Origin: Sarcophilus harrisii | Taxonomy: Eukaryota; Chordata; Mammalia; Dasyuromorphia; Dasyuridae | Assembly: GCF_902635505.1 (NCBI RefSeq) | Contig: NC_045429.1 | Location: 429,935,669 to 429,999,668, forward strand | DNA length: 64,000 nucleotides | Direction of reading: 5' to 3' | Shown: in pieces, positions 55,380-64,000 of the stretch | Position numbering within the stretch: the stretch's first letter is position 1 | Layout of the letters: every line of letters starts with the position of its first letter | Translations under genes and position numbers: made by a program | The notes under the pieces: generated by a model | What the model was told of the DNA's origin: nothing | Seen by the model: the letters and a program-made list of their open reading frames with translations, nothing else | The model's database searches: none

Positions 55380-55990
55380 CAGCAATAAAATAGCCAGTAT
55401 TTTTACAAGCTCTTAAAGTTCACAAAACTCTTTGCATATATTATTTCACATGATTCTCAGAACAACCTAGTGAGATAGATGATTACTATTATCTTTATTT
55501 TTGGCTAGGAGGCTAGAAGAAATTAAAAAGACTTCTCTAATCAAATAATTCATCAATTCCTGAGGCAGGATTTGAACTAAGGTTTTCCTGGCTTCAAGCT
55601 CAGTGCTCTAACCACAGTTTACCTGGTTACCTCAGACTTTTGTTTTATAGCTGAGTGTACAGTAGTCTTCTCTCTGTGTGCTTAAGGGAGATTTTCCCCT
55701 TTCTAAAATGCTTACTAAGTATTTAGTAATACTGAGTAGTTTATATGTGAATATTATTTACTATTATTTACTCAGTGTTTAATAATTTTGTTTGGGAATG
55801 AATAACTGAAATCTTAGGACTTCTAAAAGTTCGAAGGGGTCTCATAGGATTTCCAGTCAATTCTCCTCCCTTTTCCAGGAGGAAAAACTGATTTCTAAAG
55901 AAGACAAAAGAATTTCCTAAAACAATGTACTAAGGGATGGACTTGGAATTCAAATTCAAGTCTGATGATTTACAATTTCATGTTGTTCAC
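55380..55990 (-). mobile_element. Antisense MIR-type SINEs
   Basis: 55395-55640 ('cacatgattctcagaacaac', 'ggatttgaactaaggttttc') and 55830-55990 ('gaaggggtctcataggattt'). Confidence 0.7.
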
Positions 55991-56329
55991 CATGTGCTAC
56001 TCTGCTCTGATTTCCCGCTCTCTGATTACAATTGTTTTTGAGAATTCTTGGAGAACCTTTTTCTCTCCTTGTGTATTTTTATTCCCCTAAACCCACACCA
56101 TGCCCATTTTCCTTTTCTTCTTGTTCATTAAATTTGTAGGTATTTCAGATTCTAGGTATATCACATCAAATGTACTCCATAGCAGGCAGGTAAAGTTGCT
56201 TCTTGCAAGAATTGATCTTTTCCATGTACTTGCACTGAAAACTTCCCAGTGAGATCCAGCTAAACTGCAAGGCTTCTGTTGTTGGGGTGAGGGAGAAGAA
56301 AGACTCTCTAGGACTTTTGAAAAGAATCC

Positions 56330-56500
56330 ATCCATGGTTCAATTACAATAGTTTTTGAAACCAATAACTAGCTGTGTGACCCTTGGGTCAGCAATTTTCC
56401 TTCACTGTGCTTCTGTTATTCCCTGTAAGAAGCTCATCTTAGAAGGACTGATTTTCTAATGTCGCTTCCAGTTCTCATATTATGTGACTCTGGGTTTGGA
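56330..56500 (+). mobile_element. MIR-type SINE fragment
   Basis: Has 'taactagctgtgtgaccctt' and a decayed 3' part. Confidence 0.6.
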
Positions 56501-56541
56501 TGTAGGTTTTCTTCAGCCTGAAGGAAGCACCACGAAATCTT

Positions 56542-56543
<2 letters not shown>

Positions 56544-56574
<31 letters not shown>
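56544..56574. repeat. Poly-T tract
   Basis: About 30 T. Possibly the tail of an antisense retroposon whose body to the right (56575-56880) I cannot name. Confidence 0.8.
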
Positions 56575-56577
<3 letters not shown>

Positions 56578-56904
56578 TAATTTGCTTTGTAGTGGGTTCA
56601 GCAGAGGACAATGTATAAGACATTTAATTGTACTAATATGACAAAGACAGAGTGATTGAGCTCCAGAGAGTCCCAAGAAGAAGATGGAAGAGAAAGGGGA
56701 TGGAGAGATTCCAAGTGGAAGACCACCACCCAGAAGAAGAAATAGATTCCTTTCAAAAGTTAACTGGATCTATTTTCACTTTTGCAACAAAATTCCCCCA
56801 ATGTCTGACCTCTGAAGAGTTTGCCTCTTTTGTTATTGGGGCTTATCTCCTCTTTATTATAAGAAGGTGAAAGAAACATGGTAGGAAGAGGGAGGGAAGA
56901 GAAC

Positions 56905-57483
56905 AAATATTTATTAAGCACTTATGTGCCAAGTAATGGGCTAATCATTTTAGAAATAATATCTCATTTGATTCTTGGGATGTAGATGCTATTATTATCC
57001 CCATTTTATAAGTTAAAAAATCAAGGCAGGCAGAGTTAAGTGATTTGTCCAAGATCACACAACTAATAAGTGGGGAGACGCTGCATTAGAACTCAGGTTC
57101 TCCTGTTTCTGGGTCTAATGTTCCATACACTTTAATGCTACCTCGCTGCTTTGTAGAATAAGAAAATCAAGGTTCAGATTTTGCCTCTGATTTTCACTGG
57201 TGTGTGACTTAGAGCAGAGTTATCAGTAGGGTGATATGATAGAGTGCTGAGCCTAGAGTTAGGAAGATATGAATTCAAATCCATATTCAAATCTTTAATA
57301 GTTGTGTGACCCTGAGCAGCTCAATTAAATCCCTGTTTTCCTCAGTTTCCTTGATCATAAAATAGGGTTCCTCAATCATAAAACATATCCCAGGGTTCAC
57401 ATGAATGAAACGAGATAATATTTGCAAAGTGCTTTGTAAAACCTGAAGTATCATATAGATGTTTATTATTATTATTATTATTT
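56905..57483. mobile_element. Antisense MIR/THER, then sense MIR with (TTA)n
   Basis: 56905-57150 is antisense ('atttattaagcacttatgtg', 'ccccattttataagttaaaa'). 57225-57460 is sense ('tagttgtgtgaccctgagca', 'tatttgcaaagtgctttgta') and ends in (TTA)n at 57463-57483. Confidence 0.8.
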
Positions 57484-57489
57484 AGAGTG

Positions 57490-58955
57490 ACCAAGTTTTG
57501 ACCTGATGCTGACAACTGGAGGCAGGTGTGCTTATTTTCTGAGGCAGTGCTTTTGGTGGTCAACACCAGATTTTTCCACATCTCCATTGGTTTTGTGCTA
57601 TGTTTTCCCACCCTTGAAGGTTCTGCCTCTCTCCCTGGGACCACCTTTCCCCATTGCTATGTTTTCTATCTTCTCATTCCTTTTTCTAATGTCTCCAAAC
57701 AAGAGTTACAGGATGAGGACCAGGTTTGGGAAAAAATGGGGATGAATGGATTGCCTCTTCCTCTGGGGCAACTGGACTAATTGTATGTTGTCAGTCTCCC
57801 TTCCCAACTGAATTTGGATTGGGTGCTTTATTAGAGTAATTTCCCTTGGGGGATATATCTTCAAAATGGGGATTCAGAATTTTCTAACTCCTGCCCTCCT
57901 AGAAAGGAGGAGATGCTTTAAAGATCTGTAATTTTATCATTGTCTCTAGCTTTTCTTTGAGAGTAACTATGGCCAAAAAAGTTCACTATCTGATGGTGGG
58001 CCTCTCTCTGAGCTTAACTAAGTTGTTCCTTAGGAAAGAAACATAAAGTTCATGATGGAATCCTATTGTGAGGAAGTAACACCCATCCGCCCCCTCCCCC
58101 CCACCTAGCTATTAGGCCTGTTCAAGCTGAACTGAATTGCTCTTCCTCCAAGGATGTTTCTGGCCAAAGAGCAAACTCTCTCTGACATTTATGGTTCTTG
58201 TTACCATCAGCTGCTCAGAAGGGGATGGACAACTGACAAACTAACTGGACAGGGTAGAAGTGAAGGGGTGGCTAGGAAGGGGGCAGAATGGCAGGATTAT
58301 GAGGGGACCTTGGAGAGAAGAGGAAAAATTTGGAAGTGGGGTGGGGAGGCCTGCAGGTTGGAACCGAGATCCTTGAAGAGAACTAGCCAAGCATGGGATG
58401 AAATGACCCTTCTTTTACCGTTAGTGAAAATTGTATGCTATTATTATCGCATGCTTTAAGTATTTGTGCTATCTAAAAATTGTATGGTCAGCTTAGCACA
58501 GGGCCCTTGAATGGTGCAGGCACATTGATAAATGTGCATTGAATTGAATTGGCTACAACTCTGAGGGGCAGGAGCCAATCTGGAAGTCACCTTGAGAACT
58601 GGGAACAAGATGGAGATGAGAAGCTGGCCTGGGACAAATAGAAAATGTTTATGGAACCTGGAGAGCACCACTGTTAGACCTGCAGAAGGGCCTGCTCAGA
58701 ACCACTTGCCAGGCTTCCCCCTTACCTGTCCCGTTTGGTTGAACCTCAGCTTTATCCTAAAATAGCAGAGCTGCAGAGGTAGGTGGAGGGGGGAAGCAGG
58801 AGGGGGTTCCTCTTACACTTCATTCCTTCTATCTCCCAAATGTCAGTCCTGATCACAGCTGAAGCTGAGCAATTAGGACAACATTAAGTGGAAACATTCT
58901 CTGTGCTTTTGCAAATCCAAACATTTTAAACTTCTGTCTCTTCATTCATTTCTAT
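57490..58955. other. Mostly unique, no gene recognised
   Basis: About 1.4 kb with no repeat I can name. 58400-58560 ('gtatgctattattatcgcat') has regulatory-element texture. Short frames on both strands lack motifs. Confidence 0.3.
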
Positions 58956-58959
58956 TTGC

Positions 58960-59690
58960 TTAAAAAAATTCTTCAATAACTCTTTGCTCTCTCCCACACT
59001 CATATTCAATTAGTTGTTAAGTTCTGACATTCCCACCCACAAAACCATCTCTTGTATATGACCACTTTTTTCCTCTAACACCATAATCACCCTGGTGTGG
59101 GTCTTCATCAATAGCAATCAAGGCAATGGCCCGCTGTTGTATCTCTCCCTCACCCCTTCCCATCCCCTACTCAGCTGTCAAGCTTATCACCCTCAAACTC
59201 AGAGCTGATCATTCCCATATACCTCCTTTAATAAACTCTGGTGGCTCTCTATTACCTCCAGGATCAAATAGAAAATAATCTGACTTTGAAAGCCCTTTCT
59301 AGTGTTCTTACACCTAACACCTCACCATATACTCTGGTCCAGTGATACTGACTTCCATGCTATTTCTCCCACATGACATTCCAAACTCCAAATGGGCTCT
59401 CCCCTTTCATCTCTACCTCCTGGCTTCCTTCAAATCCCAGCTAAAATCAAACCCTCTTTCCCTGTCCCCCTTAATTTTAATAACCTCCCACTTGATTATT
59501 TCTAATTTGATATGTCTATAACTTATTTGTACAGAGTTGCTAGCTTGCTGTCTCTCTCATTAGACTGTGGGCTTAAGAACAGGACTGGTTTCCCCCACCT
59601 CTTTACTTGTATCCATAACACTTAGCACTTAGCCTGGCACATAAAGGGGCCAATTAATAAATGAAAATTGATGAATGACTGAATAAAATG
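58960..59690 (+). mobile_element. L2 LINE 3' end, ~730 bp
   Basis: Has 'ctctattacctccaggatca', 'ccagtgatactgacttccat', 'gcttccttcaaatcccagct', 'attagactgtgggcttaaga' and 'agcctggcacataaaggggc'. Confidence 0.85.
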
Positions 59691-59744
59691 TTCGATCCCA
59701 ACTGAGCATGGATTGAATCATAGAATGGATGATCATAGACTTAA

Positions 59745-59885
59745 CTCTGGAGAGACAAGATTTAGACAATTGGACCAATCCCTTCATTTTACAGGTGAAG
59801 AAACTGAGTCCTTGGGAAATTAAGTCACTTAATTTCACATTAGGTCACACAGCCCAGGTATTCTCTAATCCTCTATCTATTAATC
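59745..59885 (-). mobile_element. MIR fragment, antisense
   Basis: Has 'cattttacaggtgaagaaac' and 'ttaggtcacacagcccaggt'. Confidence 0.65.
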
Positions 59886-60129
59886 ACCTTGTCTAGATTA
59901 GGGATTTTCTTCCAAATTTAGGTCCATAAGATTGGAAGAAAACAATTATTGAAGAGATTAGGCAAAGACAGTGACAGTGAATTCAGAGAGGTCATCAATT
60001 CAACAACTTAAGATTTAGCATATTGTTGAAAAAATCCTCAAGAAAAGAAAAGAAAAGGATTCTGAGGTTCTGTTGTGCCTGCTGATGTGTTTTCTGCCTG
60101 AGGTATTTATCAACTAGTCCCACCCCTCT

Positions 60130-60265
60130 TCATACAGCATGATTCAGTGGGAAGCATCTTGGTTTGGGTCTCAGGAGACCTAGACTTTGGCTTCAGTTTT
60201 TCACTGATTCCTTGTGTTACCTTCGGAAAAGCTGCTTCATGTGTCTTAGTCAGTTTCCTCATGAA
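60130..60265 (+). mobile_element. MIR fragment
   Basis: Has 'ggtctcaggagacctagact' and 'gtcagtttcctcatgaataa'. Confidence 0.5.
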
Positions 60266-60329
60266 TAATCCGAAAAAGGAAGATTAAATGCAAGGTAGAA
60301 CTGGCAGATAAGTGCTATGTAATGGAAAG

Positions 60330-60895
60330 TGAACAGGGTTTCTCTGATTAACTTAACGAGTCCTCAAAGCAACCTGATATGATTGTAAATATGATTATAA
60401 GATTTGGACCCAAATCTTCCCTTTCTTAGATGGGAGGGTGGCCTTGAATTTTCTTCTCAAGCAGAGCTCTAGGTACGTGCCTGCCATTGCCACATGCTGC
60501 TGTTGGAAGTCACCATTGCTCCTCCTGTTTCTGTGGTAGTGGTGAGAGCAATCTCTTCCCCCTCCTTCTTTTCTGCATTCTGATACACAAGTCCAGGCTA
60601 CAGAAAATGCCTGTAAAGTGTCCCAGGAGTGAGTTGTTCCTTAACTCACTCTTGTAGACCACAGAGAGTGTGACTATTCCAACAAGAATCCATCCTCGTG
60701 AGCCTGTCAAGAAATTATCAGGATGTTACCCTGGTAACTAGGGACCAATGAGAGAAGTTTCCTGTTTCCTCTTGGTGAGTGGTTACGTTAACATGTCTCT
60801 CTCATCTAGAGTCCCTGACATACTTGGAACTCCATGGAAAGTGCTGCTTTCCATCACTTGAGAGATGATCTACTGGTCATCTCTCGCCTCCCCCA
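60330..60895. other. No recognisable feature
   Basis: Unique-looking. No coding motif or repeat that I can name. Confidence 0.3.
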
Positions 60896-60904
60896 TTTCA
60901 GTTA

Positions 60905-61075
60905 GGTAACTTGGAATAAGAGGATGGGTGTTCAAATCTGGCTCTGTTACTTATTCACTTTATTAATTTAGACAAGGCATTTTCCCACTTAGAGCTTCAG
61001 TTTCCTTTTCTGTAAATAGAGAAAGGAAGTAGATCAGATGACCTCTAAAATCCCCCTCAGCTCTAATATTCTCTG
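60905..61075 (+). mobile_element. MIR-type SINE
   Basis: Has 'gtgttcaaatctggctctgt' and 'gatgacctctaaaatccccc'. Confidence 0.65.
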
Positions 61076-61079
61076 CAAT

Positions 61080-61585
61080 CTATACCCTCATCCCATGATT
61101 CCCTCAAACCCACCTGTTTTTCCCCACTTTAGCCCATCCTTAGTCTAGTTTTTTCCCTTGATCATTCTCAGGAGAAGTCTCTAATTTTCAAAGGGAATCC
61201 AAACAGTATGATTTTCGCCTTGTGTATATCAGTACATCAGAATGGGTTACTCAGCAGCAGCACAAGCCAAGAGCCAGACTTGGAGCCTTTAAGACAAAGA
61301 CGTTAAAAAAAAATTGTCAGCAGTAATCATCCTTCTTCCACTGGGGGCCAGGCTTGCCTCACAGGGAGATAATTTACCTCTAAGAGACTTTATGGCTCCC
61401 TTGGCTCAACAGAGTCTGCTGCACAGGTGCCTATAGCTTTAACTGGGGCCCTCTGTGTCCCTCCCTTTACCTCCCACTGGCCCTGCTTCTCCAGTTTGGT
61501 AATCATCCTTTAGGGACAAGCATCTCCAACAAAAGGCAAATTTTACATCTTTCTTTTTCTGTCCTTGTCTCTCTGGGTCACCAGC
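61080..61585. other. No recognisable feature
   Basis: Unique-looking sequence without gene evidence. Confidence 0.3.
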
Positions 61586-61589
61586 ATTT

Positions 61590-61760
61590 AGAGCTGTAAG
61601 GGACGTGAGAGATTCCAAGTCCAGAGCTTTCATTTAACAAATGGGGACTTAGAAAGAAAGATCTGGGGAGTAAATGGTTCAAAGGCATTCCAGGGACCAG
61701 GTTGCAGAGACAGGCTTGAACCTGGGCTCTCTCATTCCATACCTGAGGCTTCTTTTCAGT
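61590..61760 (-). mobile_element. MIR-type SINE, antisense
   Basis: Has 'tttcatttaacaaatgggga' and 'gacaggcttgaacctgggct'. It abuts the pyrimidine tract. Confidence 0.6.
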
Positions 61761-61764
61761 GTAC

Positions 61765-62285
61765 CTCACTGCCTTTGCCTCTGTCTTTGTCTCTCTCTTT
61801 CGGTCTCTCTGTCTCTGCTTGTCTGCCTGGGTCTCCCTCTCATCAATTCTCTTGTTCTTGCTTTTCCTCTCTCCCTTGTTCTCCATCATTCTCTCTCTTC
61901 CTTTTTCTCTCATTCTCTTTCTCTCTTGTTCTCTTTTACTTGTTTTTTCTCTTGTTCTCCCTTTCTCTCTTCCTTCTTTTCTTCCTTCTTCCCTCTCTCC
62001 TTCCCACCCTCTTTTCTTCTTTTGTTTTCTCCATCTCTATCTCTTTGTCTCTGTTTCTTTCTCTATGTCTCACAATTTCTCCCTCTCTGACTATCTCATT
62101 CCTGCTGCTTCAAAGGCATTTGCTCTTCTTTCTCCTATTCTTTTTTGTACTTCTCCTCCTCCTCTTCTTCCTCTTCCTCCTCCTCCTTTTCCTCCTCCTC
62201 TTCTTCCTCTTCCTCTTCCTTCTCTTCCCACTCCTCCTCATTCTTTCTTCTTTTTCTTCTTTCTTCTCCTCCTTCCCTCCTCTGA
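61765..62285 (+). repeat. Polypyrimidine tract, ~520 bp
   Basis: TCTC and TTCTC text to about 62095, a short mixed break, then CTC/CTT triplets at 62150-62280. It explains frames of up to 246 codons rich in Ser, Leu and Phe and the Glu/Lys/Arg frames on the other strand. Confidence 0.95.
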
Positions 62286-62289
62286 GGCA

Positions 62290-63160
62290 CTTGGTCCAGG
62301 CAGAGGAAAAAAAAATCCAATCTAAGAAGATCCAGGTCATTTGGGTCAACTGGTTGGTTATTAGCCTGCTGAACCCTCTTTTCCATCTTTCTCTTCTCTT
62401 CTCTTTGGGTCAATATTTTATTTTGTTTTTCAGGACTATAGGAGAGTCCCTGAAATCTTCTCCTTGGGAGAAGAAAACATGGCACAATTTCTGGGCTCAG
62501 ATGTCAGTGAAGTAGATGGTCACCATGACTTTTTTTTTAACTCTTGAAAAAGAAAATTCCAAAATGCTTGTTTACTCTCAAATACATTTGAATGGAATAA
62601 GATCTCCTCATTTTAGGAGTTTCTCCAGTGCAGATTACAACCCACCCATGTCTTCCATACTAGCTATTCTTCTCCATAAATTCACTCAGGGGGTTCACTG
62701 AAATCTGTTGGAGGCATTCTTTGCCTTCTGCTGACAATGACATTCTGCTGACCCAGAGGACTCTGACAGTTCTTCTGTCTTTCTTTCTGTACAACAGAGA
62801 CAATCATTTAATTTCTTGATAACATCTTTTAGTTCAAATCTTTGGAGTTCTTAATCGGTAAAATGTTGCTCTTCTCCGTTGCTCTCTGTGTGATACCCAC
62901 CTTCTTTGGACATGATATGTCTCACTGCCTTTTAGTCACACTGGTAAAATGTATTGAAGAGACAGGCCTCTGCTTTCATGGGAAGCTTGGGGTTCATAAA
63001 AGAGCTTTATGAGTTCCTGAAAGCAATCCAGGCTCTTATTCAGCTCTAAGCCCAGCTCTTTGTAAATATGTCCTATCTGTCCTAAATTATTTGACAAGTT
63101 CTACAGTGTCCAAAATCCAAAATGCATGTTGACTCTAGGCCAGACTCTCTTAACTACTGT
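62290..63160. other. Unassigned, partly LINE-like
   Basis: 62700-63130 ('aggctcttattcagctctaa', 'atatgtcctatctgtcctaa', 'aatgcatgttgactctaggc') resembles the antisense of a LINE open frame I have seen in marsupials, but I cannot assign the clade. Confidence 0.3.
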
Positions 63161-63164
63161 ATTA

Positions 63165-63650
63165 CCTAGCTCCCTCAATAAACTATAGTGGCTCCCTATT
63201 ACCTCCAGGATCAAACATACAATTATCTGTTTGGCTTTGGAGCCTTTTGTAACCTTATCCCTTTCTACCTTTCCAACCTCATACCCAACTCCATACTCTT
63301 CATCTGGTGACACTGGCCTCCTTGATGATCCTCAAACAAGATCTTCAATCTCTAGCTCCAAGTATTTCTCTGGATGTTCTCCAGTATGGAATTTGCTCCC
63401 TTTTCATCAACTACTCCTGCCCTTTTGGCTTCCTTTAAGTCCAAGTTAAAATTCTACTTTCTCCAAGAAGCTCCTCCTCATCTGATTTATCCCCTTCTGT
63501 GTTTGTACATATGTGTTTGCATGTCATTTTCCCCATTTGGTTTTGAGATCCTTGGGAACAGACACTATTTTGTGCTTTTCTTTGCAACCCCAATTCATAG
63601 TGCAGTGCCTGGCACATAGTAGCCACTTAATAAATGATTGTTGACTGACT
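63165..63650 (+). mobile_element. L2 LINE 3' end
   Basis: Has 'ctccctattacctccaggat', 'tctggtgacactggcctcct', 'tttccccatttggttttgag', 'gcagtgcctggcacatagta' and ends in a TGAC repeat ('gttgactgactgac'). Confidence 0.9.
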
Positions 63651-63854
63651 GACATACTTACAGCCCAGTCTCTCTACCCCCAACACATATATTTTCTTGA
63701 TTTCTATTTCCTTCCAGCATCCCCAAGAGCATGGTTCTTGTAGATGAGCCTGCTATTCTCCATTCCCCGAAAATCTAAAGGAAAGGAAAAATGCTAAAGG
63801 AAAATCTAAAGGAAAAAAAAATTCCTTCTCATATCCTTACTTTATGCAATCTCC

Positions 63855-64000
63855 AGATAGAGTAGTGGGCCTGGGTTCATTAAGTCCTGAATTCAAATCT
63901 GGTCTCAGAAATTTACTAGCTGTGTGACTTGGCCAAATCACTCAATCTCTCTCTCAGTTTTTTTTCAATTGTAAAATTGGGGTAATAATAGCATCTACCT
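63855..64000 (+). mobile_element. MIR-type SINE, cut by the window end
   Basis: Has 'tcctgaattcaaatctggtc', 'actagctgtgtgacttggcc' and 'gtaaaattggggtaataata'. Confidence 0.85.

Noticed and set aside
61775-62515. Longest open frame, 246 codons, Ser/Leu/Phe-rich, plus strand
   Set aside because: It lies across the 520-bp pyrimidine tract; overlapping frames in all phases are equally open, so this is array translation, not a protein.

Overview
The window is vertebrate nuclear DNA, almost certainly from a marsupial. It is AT-rich, CpG-poor and dominated by old and young retroposons. The best clues are the many CORE/MIR-type SINEs whose heads read, on the antisense strand, as a 'ctctatccactgtgccacctagctgcc'-like phrase, the longer SINE class ending in 'gtcatgtctgactc'-like text, L1 3' ends of the marsupial kind, and abundant L2 and L3/CR1 LINE remnants. 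No intact protein-coding gene, tRNA, rRNA or snRNA was recognised. Long open frames are low-complexity translations of CT-rich or CCTT-type arrays, or short chance frames inside repeats. The window is best read as intergenic or deep intronic sequence.

Layout. 1-4.6 kb: SINEs, an L1 3' end, compound TCTG/TATC/CCTT arrays and one copy of an unclassified dispersed repeat. 4.6-7.7 kb: one long antisense L3/CR1 LINE cut by later insertions. 7.8-9.0 kb: a CT array followed by a processed pseudogene of SUMO2, including nearly the whole 3' UTR down to the AATAAA site. 9-24 kb: SINE clusters, large purine, TC/TG and TAC arrays, and islands of unique sequence that look like conserved non-coding elements. 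24.8-25.7 kb: an L2 reverse-transcriptase fragment split by a solo LTR. 26-35 kb: SINEs, L2 and CR1 tails, an inverted CTA/TAG array with (CAG)9, and two unique islands. 35.5-38.6 kb: a 1 kb second copy of the unclassified repeat (opposite strand), L2 antisense pieces, an LTR set into a CCTT array, and a 148-bp unit that recurs at 55.1 kb. 39-43 kb: a young retroposon with perfect target-site duplications, an L1 tail, and an L1 copy with the head-inverted structure of twin priming. 43-54 kb: unique islands, hAT-like remnants, two antisense L1 3' ends and L2 tails. 54.5-64 kb: two long pyrimidine tracts, SINEs and two good L2 3' ends.

No coordinated gene system is visible. The points most worth following are the SUMO2 retrocopy, the twin-primed L1, the 148-bp duplicated unit with a tetranucleotide tail, the inverted microsatellite arms, two perfect hairpins inside unique islands, and the unique islands themselves as regulatory candidates. 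Family names come from memory of consensus sequences. Boundaries of old repeats are approximate, usually within 10-40 bases.
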